A DNA stretch of 27,511 nt from the IMG/VR virus record IMGVR_UViG_3300028130_000021, positions 1-27,511 of that record; one strand, written 5' to 3'. The stretch comes from a virus. The translations under genes and the position numbers were made by a program. The notes under the pieces are model-generated. The model did no database searches. It was not told the DNA's origin and was given only the letters and a program-made list of their open reading frames with translations. This document shows, piece by piece, positions 13,419-19,940 of this stretch (positions are counted from its first letter, which is position 1; every line of letters starts with the position of its first letter).

Positions 13419-13632
13419 AATAAAATCTATTAAATCAGCTTTTCCTTGTTCTGTGTAATCTTGGTTTAATGTTTCGAAAGTTTCTATGTTTTAGTTATGT
13501 GCCTTATGGCTTATTATTTATACTGCAATTATAATATCTTAATACGAACAATAAATTCGTTTTATATATTATTTGGAAATGTAGATAACTTTTTGTAACT
13601 TTATAATGTTGTTAAAGTAAAACTCTCAAAAT
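13419..13632. other. Divergent intergenic region
   Basis: 214 bp between the minus-strand island and the + strand small-gene run. The first ~70 bp continue the minus-strand open frame. It also holds an inverted repeat ACGAA (13544-13548)/TTCGT (13556-13560) with a 7-nt loop, a minus-strand weak -7 match (TATAATTG, complement of 13526-13533), and a + strand promoter candidate at 13572-13603. No ORF otherwise. Confidence 0.6.
13572..13603 (+). promoter_or_regulatory. Bacteroidota-type promoter candidate
   Basis: TTTG at 13572-13575, a 20-bp gap, then TAACTTTA at 13596-13603. The spacing matches the Bacteroidota -33/-7 promoter and only the last base of TAnnTTTG differs. It would drive the small-gene run beginning at 13633. 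Confidence 0.45.
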
Positions 13633-13764
13633 ATGCAGAGTGGTCTAGCAAGTAAAAGGTCAAAGCAAAACCTAACGAGGCAACCAAGGAGCTATCCTAG
13701 AATAGCAAAAGGGTGTAAACAGGGAGCACCTACTCACAGACAAATTAAAATCCCTTTAATTTAA
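13633..13764 (+). CDS. 43-residue basic peptide
   Basis: MQSGLASKRSKQNLTRQPRS... ending RQIKIPLI. It is Lys/Arg/Gln-rich, with a middle segment SYPRIAKGCKQGAP that loosely resembles the first helices of a DNA-binding HTH. It is the first ORF after the divergent region and is followed 9 bp later by a zinc-ribbon gene. Composition and codon use differ from the neighbours (AGG, ACG and GGG codons). It might instead be an untranslated leader or small RNA. Low confidence as a protein. Confidence 0.35.
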   Translation: MQSGLASKRSKQNLTRQPRSYPRIAKGCKQGAPTHRQIKIPLI

Positions 13765-13773
13765 AACTTAGTA

Positions 13774-13911
13774 ATGAAACTTATAAAATGTGATAACTGT
13801 AAAAAAGAAAATGACCCATACAACTTTATATGTGAGTTCTGCGGCTTTGACTTTGACTTTCAGTTAACATATAATAAATGGGGTCTACCTGAGTTAACAC
13901 AAAAAAATTAA
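13774..13911 (+). CDS. 45-residue zinc-ribbon peptide
   Basis: MKLIKCDNCKKENDPYNFICEFCGFDFDF... with two CxxC pairs (C6/C9 and C20/C23), a complete four-Cys zinc ribbon of the rubredoxin-knuckle type. The tail is acidic and aromatic. The start has an AAAACTTAGTA leader. It stands in a run of very small genes between the terminase and tail modules. It is the second zinc ribbon near the terminase (the other ends at 13122), but the two are not obviously related in sequence. Function unknown. Confidence 0.65.
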   Translation: MKLIKCDNCKKENDPYNFICEFCGFDFDFQLTYNKWGLPELTQKN

Positions 13912-13915
13912 AACT

Positions 13916-14065
13916 ATGCCAATATCAAATGAAATATTCGAAACTTACAGGATTCAAGAAAGAGTTAAAGAACAAAAAAAAGCAATTAAACTCCTAGTAG
14001 CTCAAGGCTATACTATCCTGGACTTAGAAAATAATATTATTAACAAAGAAACTATAAAAATATAA
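13916..14065 (+). CDS. 49-residue helical hypothetical protein
   Basis: MPISNEIFETYRIQERVKEQKKAIKLLVAQGYTILDLENNIINKE... The first 30 residues form an amphipathic helix, then G-Y-T-I-L-D-L-E, a pattern like 'gyxvxdxxg' turns of small phage regulators. It begins 4 bp after the previous gene and ends 2 bp before the next. No family recognised; the tight packing supports that it is a real gene. Confidence 0.6.
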   Translation: MPISNEIFETYRIQERVKEQKKAIKLLVAQGYTILDLENNIINKETIKI

Positions 14066-14067
14066 AT

Positions 14068-14223
14068 ATGAACAGAGAAAATTTAGATAACTTTTTAAGC
14101 TACTGGGCAGGACTAGTAGTTCAATTTACAGCTATAGTATTCGCTTTTACATTTGCTGTAGTAACTTTAATGACTTGTACTAAGCTTTTGTATAATGTGT
14201 TTGAAACTTTATTTATTACTTAA
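14068..14223 (+). CDS. 51-residue single-TM protein
   Basis: MNRENLDNFLSYWAGLVVQF... with one strong hydrophobic span at about residues 14-38 (GLVVQFTAIVFAFTFAVVTLM) and no signal-peptide cleavage motif. Stop and next start overlap (TAATG). Small membrane proteins in this position could be superinfection-exclusion or holin-like factors, but the lysis cassette lies elsewhere, so the role is open. Confidence 0.6.
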   Translation: MNRENLDNFLSYWAGLVVQFTAIVFAFTFAVVTLMTCTKLLYNVFETLFIT

Positions 14224-14387
14224 TGACTAACAAGGAGTGGTTTCATCATAACAGAATTAGAGTTATGAGACAGTATAGAAGTAACCAGGGTAGAAACCCA
14301 AAAAAAGAAAGAACAACTTTCCGAGTTCTGAGACTTGCAATAATAATTTTTGTTATCAGTGTTTTGTATTTCGTAATTGCAGGTTAA
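14223..14387 (+). CDS. 54-residue basic C-tail-anchored protein
   Basis: MTNKEWFHHNRIRVMRQYRSNQGRNPKKERTTFRV... has a very basic N-terminal half (~15 Lys/Arg in the first 37 residues) and a C-terminal membrane span (LAIIIFVISVLYFVIAG). This gives an N-in tail-anchored topology. It is coupled to the previous TM gene by TAATG, so the two may act together in the membrane. It is the last gene before the terminator at 14442. Confidence 0.6.
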   Translation: MTNKEWFHHNRIRVMRQYRSNQGRNPKKERTTFRVLRLAIIIFVISVLYFVIAG

Positions 14388-14441
14388 AAGTTCACTATAA
14401 ATCCAATATTTTTGGTAAGTCAGCTAAGTTGTTTTAAATTA

Positions 14442-14467
14442 GGGTAGTCGAAAGGCTGCCCTTTTTT
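14442..14467 (+). terminator. Intrinsic terminator before the tail module
   Basis: GGGTAGTC (14442-14449), tetraloop GAAA (GNRA type), GGCTGCCC (14454-14461): eight consecutive pairs including two G-T, then T6 (14462-14467). A very clean rho-independent terminator that separates the small-gene run from the tail genes. Confidence 0.92.
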
Positions 14468-14489
14468 ATTTAAAAAAAATTAATTTATA

Positions 14490-14499
14490 CGTTATATAA
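14490..14499 (+). promoter_or_regulatory. CGTTATA element upstream of the tail module
   Basis: CGTTATATAA, 14 bp before the ATG at 14504 and 23 bp after the T-tract of the preceding terminator. One of five copies at structural-gene unit starts; a new promoter is required here because of the terminator. Confidence 0.55.
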
Positions 14500-14503
14500 T
14501 TAT

Positions 14504-15142
14504 ATGGAGGTAAAAGTAAATGTTCCTACAAGAATGCAAGATATAACTCTAGAACAATATCAAAAGTTTCTAGAGGAGTGTACAGATGAAAATCTTACAG
14601 AAGAAACTATAGCAATTAAAATGCTAGAGATATTCTGCGGTTTACCTAAAGACAACTCTTTGCAGTTAAGAATGAGTGATGTGTTCAATATCTGTGACCA
14701 GATCAATAAAATACTAGACGAAAAACCACAGCTTATAAGCAGGTGGAAATTTGATAAACTAGAGTTTGGTTTTATTCCACAGCTAGACGATATGACTTTT
14801 GGAGAGTATGTAGATGTAGACACTTATATTACCGAGTGGAAAAATATGCATAAAGCTATGGCTGTTTTATACAGACCTGTTATGCAAAACTATAAAGGAA
14901 GTTATGAGATAGAAAAATATAAAGGGGACACTTACTGGGAACTAATGAAGCAGATGCCACTTAATTTAGTAATGGGTTGTATGCTTTTTTTTTGGAATTT
15001 AGAAAAGGACTTAGTGAAAGTTATGAGGCACTCTTTGAAGAACAAGGAGAACCTGACCTCTCAAGAGAAGCTAACTTCAATGTTAAGTACGGATGGTATC
15101 ACTCTGTCTGGAGACTCGCAAACGAAGATGTCACAAAACTAG
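14504..15142 (+). CDS. Tail assembly chaperone-like protein, unshifted form
   Basis: 212 residues in the zero frame. The first ~163 residues look like a folded helical protein (QDITLEQYQKFLEECTDENL, IKMLEIFCGLP, EFGFIPQLDDMTFGEYVDVD, MHKAMAVLYRPV). After MLFF, at a T9 run, the zero frame becomes less protein-like (KNKENLTSQEKLTSML...), while the -1 frame continues with a plausible protein. This is the arrangement of gpG/gpGT-type chaperones that hold the tape measure during tail assembly. It sits at the head of the tail genes. The ATG at 14504 overlaps a GGAGG that is part of its own codons, not a ribosome site. A sequencing indel in the T-run is the alternative to recoding. Confidence 0.75.
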   Translation: MEVKVNVPTRMQDITLEQYQKFLEECTDENLTEETIAIKMLEIFCGLPKDNSLQLRMSDVFNICDQINKILDEKPQLISRWKFDKLEFGFIPQLDDMTFGEYVDVDTYITEWKNMHKAMAVLYRPVMQNYKGSYEIEKYKGDTYWELMKQMPLNLVMGCMLFFWNLEKDLVKVMRHSLKNKENLTSQEKLTSMLSTDGITLSGDSQTKMSQN

Positions 15143-15240
15143 ATGAAGTTACTGATATAAATTTCCATAAATGTTTGAGTGCGTTAATGTATATAAAAGA
15201 AAAGAATACGATACAAGTATCTAAAATAAAAAATAAATAA
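14977..15240 (+). CDS. -1 frame extension of the tail chaperone (probable frameshift product)
   Basis: Open frame, protein-like from about 14992: LEFRKGLSESYEALFEEQGE, then FNVKYGWYHSVWRLANEDVT and KLDEVTDINFHKCLSALMYI. The KYGWY...LA-D-tkldeVT pattern is typical of the C terminus of this tail protein in flavobacterial phages, as far as I recall. The only start in its own frame is a TTG at 14977, and a TAA at 14962 closes the frame upstream, so it is most likely reached by -1 slippage at T TTT TTT (14986-14992). The fusion would be 163 + 82 = 245 residues. Confidence 0.7.
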   Translation: MYAFFLEFRKGLSESYEALFEEQGEPDLSREANFNVKYGWYHSVWRLANEDVTKLDEVTDINFHKCLSALMYIKEKNTIQVSKIKNK

Positions 15241-15327
15241 ATGAATATATCAATATTACATCCTTGTCCAGTTTGTATTAGCGTTTCGCTAGTACTTTAT
15301 TTAATATATAAATACTTTAAGAAATGA
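15241..15327 (+). CDS. 28-residue membrane peptide with CPVC
   Basis: MNISILHPCPVCISVSLVLY... begins directly after the chaperone stop and overlaps the next ATG (ATGA). A CPVC pair precedes a short hydrophobic span and a Lys-rich end. Its size and overlaps suggest translational coupling, but it may be a spurious ORF that only fills the gap. Confidence 0.4.
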   Translation: MNISILHPCPVCISVSLVLYLIYKYFKK

Positions 15328-15797
15328 GTAATAAAAGAGGTATAAGAAGTTATTATCTTATAATGAATAAACTAGAGGAGCAGTTACTACTAAGCCCTTT
15401 TGTTAAGACAGTTACGTTTGGAGACATAACTCAAGTAGATTTAAGAAAGCAAACTATATTTCCTTTGTCTCATATTATAGTAAACAACGTAGTTCAGAGC
15501 GGACAAGTAATGACATACAATATGACTATACTTCTAATGGACATTATAGATATAAACAAAGCTGTAGTAGTAGACCAATTCACAGGGAACACAGATGAAA
15601 TGGATATTCTAAATACGCAACTAGGAGTAGGCAATAGACTTGTAGAGCAAATGAGATCAGGACAACTATTTAACGATATGTACCAAGTAAGTACAGACGT
15701 AACTTTTGAGCCTTTCTTTGACAGGTTCGGAAATGAGTTAGTAGGATGGGCTATGAATTTAAATATAACTGTAGAAAATGATATTTATATATGTTAG
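15324..15797 (+). CDS. Tail terminator/completion-like protein
   Basis: 157 residues. The pattern FGDITQVDLRKQTIFPLSHI, then MTYNMTILLMDIID, ILNTQLGVGNRLVEQMRSGQ and RFGNELVGWAMNL...IC is one I associate with a conserved tail protein in flavobacterial phages. A small alpha/beta fold followed by a beta-rich end is expected of tail terminators that cap the tube and join it to the head. It lies between the chaperone and a gp10-like gene, the usual head-tail connector position. The specific role is inference. Confidence 0.65.
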   Translation: MSNKRGIRSYYLIMNKLEEQLLLSPFVKTVTFGDITQVDLRKQTIFPLSHIIVNNVVQSGQVMTYNMTILLMDIIDINKAVVVDQFTGNTDEMDILNTQLGVGNRLVEQMRSGQLFNDMYQVSTDVTFEPFFDRFGNELVGWAMNLNITVENDIYIC

Positions 15798-16369
15798 CAG
15801 AAGTAAATAAAATAATGGATGCGTTTGCTATCAATGTAATTTCTGCAGCTAAAAACAATTTAGCAAAGTCTAATAACTCAAATGGAGATTTATATAATAG
15901 TTTAAGTTATAATATTTCTGACACAGACGATAGTATTGAGGTAGACTTTGTAGCAACTGATTATGCTAAGTTCTACGATCTAGGAGTCCAGGGAGCAGCA
16001 CCATCAAAGATGCCTCCTAATTCTATAAGCAGATATAACAAAGCACCTATGAGTCCTTATAAATTTGGAACAGGGTCAGGAAAAAAAGGAGGATTAAGAG
16101 GAGCTATAGACAAATGGGTTATAACAAAAAACCTAGACAATATAAGAGACCCAGAGACAGGAAGATTTTTACCAAGAAAAAGTATTGTATTTCTAATTTC
16201 TAGAAGTATATATCTAACAGGAATAAGAGCAAGTAATTTCTTTACAGCTCCATTTGAACAATACACACGAGACCTAGAATCAGACTTAGAAGATGCACTA
16301 GGAAGAGATATAAAATTAGCTTTTGAAAAAGTAGAAAGCAGTAACGAATTAATAATAACTATAACATAA
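15791..16369 (+). CDS. HK97 gp10-like head-tail joining protein
   Basis: 192 residues. An N-terminal helix (VNKIMDAFAINVISAAKNNL), SNGDLYNSLSYNISD, a YAKFYDLGVQGAAPSKMPPN turn, and a C-terminal helix. The Y-x-x-Y/F-D-x-G-V-x-G motif resembles HK97 gp10/tail-completion proteins found between connector and tail-tube genes. The region 80-130 is Gly/Lys/Arg-rich (FGTGSGKKGGLRG), as is common in these. It overlaps the previous gene by 7 bp and the next by 1 bp. Confidence 0.65.
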   Translation: MLAEVNKIMDAFAINVISAAKNNLAKSNNSNGDLYNSLSYNISDTDDSIEVDFVATDYAKFYDLGVQGAAPSKMPPNSISRYNKAPMSPYKFGTGSGKKGGLRGAIDKWVITKNLDNIRDPETGRFLPRKSIVFLISRSIYLTGIRASNFFTAPFEQYTRDLESDLEDALGRDIKLAFEKVESSNELIITIT

Positions 16370-17361
16370 TGGCAGCAATAGCTTTAAGAAGCCCTCAATA
16401 TAAATCAGCTACAGCAGGAACAGGAGCTAATTCTGCTCAATTAACTATTAGTATTGATGGTACTATAGAATATACTTTAGTTAAATCTACAACAGCAGGA
16501 GCTACTATGCTTTGGGAAATATCAGAACTATGTAGAGATTTTTTAAATATTACTTATGGTGGCAGTTATACAGCACAAACTTTAGCAATAATTTGTACTT
16601 TAACCTCACACGCTTCAACAGACGGAACAGGAACAGCGTTAACTACATTAACAATAACAGACGTAGGTTACGATGGTTACGGTACTTACGAACAAGGTTC
16701 AAATCCTACAATACCTTTTAGCAATAGACCACGTTGGTTATTAAATACTAATCCAGAAAGTTTAGATGTGTATTATATATATGTTCCTAATAATACTGCA
16801 GGAGTTTTGCCTTATATAGCTGTAGACGCTTCTATGGGTTATGCAGGTTATGGAGCTAGTCAAACAAGTATTTCAGCTAGTTCTAATTACGGTCAATATC
16901 TAGTTAATATAGTAAGAGTTGACTGTACTAAATATGGAGACGGAAATAGAATAACATTTGTAAATAAATTTGGAGCATTACAGGATATTTGGTTTTTCTT
17001 AAAATCAGTAAATACAACAAATAAAAAACAAGAACAATACCAAAGAAATACTATTAGCTCTTCTGGTGGTTATAATGTAAGTGAACACACAAAACAAGTT
17101 TTTAATACTGTAGCTAATACTAGTCTAACTTTAAGTTCTGGTTTTTATCCTGAGTGGGCTAACCAATGGTTTGAACAATTACTATTATCTGAACAAGTGT
17201 GGTTAACAAGACTTAATCCTAGTAATCCAAATGCTACAGAATATATACCCTTAAATGTTAAAAAAAGTAGTATGGTTAAAAAAACTGTTTTAAATGATAA
17301 ATTAATAGAATACACATTTGAGTTTGATATGTCTTACGATTATATAAATAATGTTAGATAA
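16369..17361 (+). CDS. Tail/baseplate structural protein
   Basis: 330 residues, Thr/Ser/Ala-rich and beta-strand-like throughout. Recognisable conserved segments: ITFVNKFGALQDIWFFLKS (about 205-223), LTLSSGFYPEWANQWFEQLLLSEQVWL (about 253-279) and the end KKTVLNDKLIEYTFEFDMSYDYINNVR. I recall these from flavobacterial phage tail modules, where the gene precedes a large tail protein and the tape measure; the exact function is not established to my knowledge. It is joined to both neighbours by TAATG-type overlaps. Confidence 0.65.
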   Translation: MAAIALRSPQYKSATAGTGANSAQLTISIDGTIEYTLVKSTTAGATMLWEISELCRDFLNITYGGSYTAQTLAIICTLTSHASTDGTGTALTTLTITDVGYDGYGTYEQGSNPTIPFSNRPRWLLNTNPESLDVYYIYVPNNTAGVLPYIAVDASMGYAGYGASQTSISASSNYGQYLVNIVRVDCTKYGDGNRITFVNKFGALQDIWFFLKSVNTTNKKQEQYQRNTISSSGGYNVSEHTKQVFNTVANTSLTLSSGFYPEWANQWFEQLLLSEQVWLTRLNPSNPNATEYIPLNVKKSSMVKKTVLNDKLIEYTFEFDMSYDYINNVR

Positions 17362-19775
17362 TGCAAAAACTACAATTATATATAGGTGGTCAAAGAGTAG
17401 ATTTGTTCAAAGATGAAACGGTTACTATAAACCAAACTATACAAAACATAAAAGACCCTGGTAAAATATTTGTAGAATTTACTAAAGACTTTACAATACC
17501 TGCTTCTAAAATTAATAATCAGATTTTTAAGCATTATTACAACTATGATATTTCTACTAACTTTTACGATGCAAGATTTAAAACTGCAGCAGAGATTCAA
17601 CTTAATAATATTGCTTTTAAAAAAGGTTTTGTAAAGCTAGAAGGAGTCGATCTTAAAATAAATAAAGCCTATGCTTATAGAATAGTTTTTTACGGAGAAA
17701 CTGTAAGTTTAAAAGATTTACTAGGAGATGACAAATTAGCTGCTCTACCTGATTTATCTAATATACAATTAACCTATAGCAATACTCAAATAGAAGCAAG
17801 ATTACAAAGTATTAATAATGACATATTATGTCCTTTAATTACATCTGGAGCTTCAAATGAAGACAATGACTTAAATCCTTCTAGATTATATTATAATTCA
17901 CAAACTCATAATGTATTAGATGGTAATTTATATTTTCATAATACTGGAACAAAAAACGGTGTGTTATGGTCTGACTTAAAATATGCTATAAGAATACATA
18001 AAATAATACAAGCTATTGAAAATCATTATAATATTAATTTTACAAATGACTTTTTTAATAACACTAATTTACCTTACTATAATTTATTTATATGGTTACA
18101 CAGAAAGAAAGGTAGCGTAGAACCTGCAGAACAAATACAAAGTTTTCCTACTTTAGTTACAGAGTTTGGAACAGCACAGCAATTTACTACTATGCTTTCA
18201 GGAACTACTTTAGAAGTTTACTCGTCTTGTAATCCTTATAGTAGCACACCTTGTCCTAATAATACATCTTTACCTTCTATTACTCAGTCCTTAACGCTAA
18301 CTCCAAACACTAATGATTTTTACGATGTAGTAATTTCTAGAAATACTGTTACTTGGTCTTCTCATATTGGATTAAGTGGAACACGAACTTTGACTAGAGC
18401 AGATATGCCTATAATGGATGAAGCAGGTTACACAGTAACTATTTTTGTAGCTAGTGGAGTTAGTCTAACATTTTCTAGTATAAAGTGGGAATTGTCTGGA
18501 TATTTTGGAAATTCAGGTTGGCAAGAAACGTACATTACTGGAACTAATACAGTAACTGCAGATGCCTCTATAGACTTTGTCGTTAGTCAACAAATTCCAG
18601 ATATAAAGACTTTAGATTTTTTAACTTCTATTTTCCAAATGTTTAATTTAACGGCATATACTGTTCAAGATGCTGCAGACGCAGATTTTGGAAATATAAA
18701 AGTAGAACCTTTAGATAGTTTTTATGCTACATACAACGCTTACGATATATCAAAATACGTAGATGTGAACTCTAGTTCTGTAGATGCAGCTTTACCTTAT
18801 AGAGAGATTAATTTTAGTTATGAAGGAACAGAAACTTTTTTAGCAAAACAATACAATCAGTTAACAGGCAAATCTTGGGCAGCAGAAGAGTTTACAGGAG
18901 ACTCTACAACTAATGGAGATAGTTTTGATGGTAATAACGAATCTTACTCTATACAAATTCCTTTAGAGCACGTTCTTAATGAAAGGTTAGTAGACGCTAA
19001 TACAAATTTAACTCCTAGTACTAATAAAACTTCTATTCAATATGCTTATTTTGTTGACGATAATCAGGATGCTTATATAGGCAAACCGTTATTATTTTAT
19101 CCTATACTAATAAATAGTAATTCTGCTAACTATAAAAGTATAGCTTTTAGAGATACAACTTCAACACATAAAGAAGTAACAAGTTATTTTATACCCTCTA
19201 ACAGTGTGAGTACAGACGCTGCAGTTAGTACTAGTAATATTAATTTTTATGAAGAGACAAACGAGTATACTCCAAACGATAGTTTTAGTGGAACTTTATT
19301 TGCTAACTATTACAGAAATTATATAAGAAGCATATTTACTATTAACAGAAGATTAATAAAAGTTAAAGCCTATTTGCCTTTAAAAATATTATTTAAACTA
19401 AAACTAAATGATATTCTTACTATAAACGGTAGAGTATTTAATATTAATACAATAGAAACTAATTTACAGTCAGGAGAAAGCAATATAGAACTACTTAATA
19501 ACTTCAATCAAACTTATTTAGTTTTAACTGATGTGAGTTTTCAAAATATTGCAAGGGATGTGTATTATAGATCAAATGTAGGAAATGCAGAAAATTTAAG
19601 TAATGGAAATATAATTTATGCAGATCAATCATTAAGTATACCGTTAGGAGCAGGGACTTATTATCAAGATGGTACGTCAGAAACTACAACTCACTGTCCT
19701 AATAACGGAAGTATAATGGTTATGACTCTTAACTCAAGCGGAGTAATAACAGCAATAGGATGTGAGTTTCCATAA
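17361..19775 (+). CDS. Large tail/baseplate hub-like protein
   Basis: 804 residues. The N terminus (LYIGGQRVDLFKDETVTINQT, DPGKIFVEFTKDFTIPASKIN, FKHYYNYD, FKTAAEIQLNNIAFKKGFVKLEG) has the D..sktFtiPAS pattern I associate with Bacteroidota phage tail proteins placed next to the tape measure. The centre is beta-rich with an immunoglobulin-like, Thr/Ser-rich part; the end (FKLKLNDILTINGRVFNINTIE...) is hub-like. Likely a baseplate or distal tail component. It overlaps the previous gene by 1 bp and is followed by a small ORF. No enzyme motif was seen. Confidence 0.65.
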   Translation: MQKLQLYIGGQRVDLFKDETVTINQTIQNIKDPGKIFVEFTKDFTIPASKINNQIFKHYYNYDISTNFYDARFKTAAEIQLNNIAFKKGFVKLEGVDLKINKAYAYRIVFYGETVSLKDLLGDDKLAALPDLSNIQLTYSNTQIEARLQSINNDILCPLITSGASNEDNDLNPSRLYYNSQTHNVLDGNLYFHNTGTKNGVLWSDLKYAIRIHKIIQAIENHYNINFTNDFFNNTNLPYYNLFIWLHRKKGSVEPAEQIQSFPTLVTEFGTAQQFTTMLSGTTLEVYSSCNPYSSTPCPNNTSLPSITQSLTLTPNTNDFYDVVISRNTVTWSSHIGLSGTRTLTRADMPIMDEAGYTVTIFVASGVSLTFSSIKWELSGYFGNSGWQETYITGTNTVTADASIDFVVSQQIPDIKTLDFLTSIFQMFNLTAYTVQDAADADFGNIKVEPLDSFYATYNAYDISKYVDVNSSSVDAALPYREINFSYEGTETFLAKQYNQLTGKSWAAEEFTGDSTTNGDSFDGNNESYSIQIPLEHVLNERLVDANTNLTPSTNKTSIQYAYFVDDNQDAYIGKPLLFYPILINSNSANYKSIAFRDTTSTHKEVTSYFIPSNSVSTDAAVSTSNINFYEETNEYTPNDSFSGTLFANYYRNYIRSIFTINRRLIKVKAYLPLKILFKLKLNDILTINGRVFNINTIETNLQSGESNIELLNNFNQTYLVLTDVSFQNIARDVYYRSNVGNAENLSNGNIIYADQSLSIPLGAGTYYQDGTSETTTHCPNNGSIMVMTLNSSGVITAIGCEFP

Positions 19776-19784
19776 AATATAATT

Positions 19785-19940
19785 ATGATAAAAAATATAA
19801 TAGAATTATTAAAATATGCTAACGGAGAAACCGAGAACATAAGATTTGCACAGGGAGCAAAGAAACTTCCTACAAATTTTAAAGAAACTAAAAACAAATT
19901 AAAAACAGAATTAAAATGGGTGATTCAGTCCAAAAAATAA
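19785..19940 (+). CDS. 51-residue helical peptide overlapping the tape measure start
   Basis: MIKNIIELLKYANGETENIRFAQGAKKLPTNFKETKNKL... is a basic, helical peptide beginning 9 bp after the large tail gene and running 25 bp into the tape-measure gene. The pattern of a short gene coupled to the tape measure is frequent in tailed phages. It may chaperone the tape measure, but this is only positional inference. Confidence 0.55.
   Translation: MIKNIIELLKYANGETENIRFAQGAKKLPTNFKETKNKLKTELKWVIQSKK

Noticed and set aside
13544-13560. Inverted repeat as an intrinsic terminator
   Set aside because: Stem of only five pairs with two G-C and no clean U-tract in either direction; better viewed as a possible operator.
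14506-14510. GGAGG as a Shine-Dalgarno sequence
   Set aside because: It is the second and third codons of the chaperone gene, and the ATG at 14520 it would serve is out of frame and stops within nine codons.
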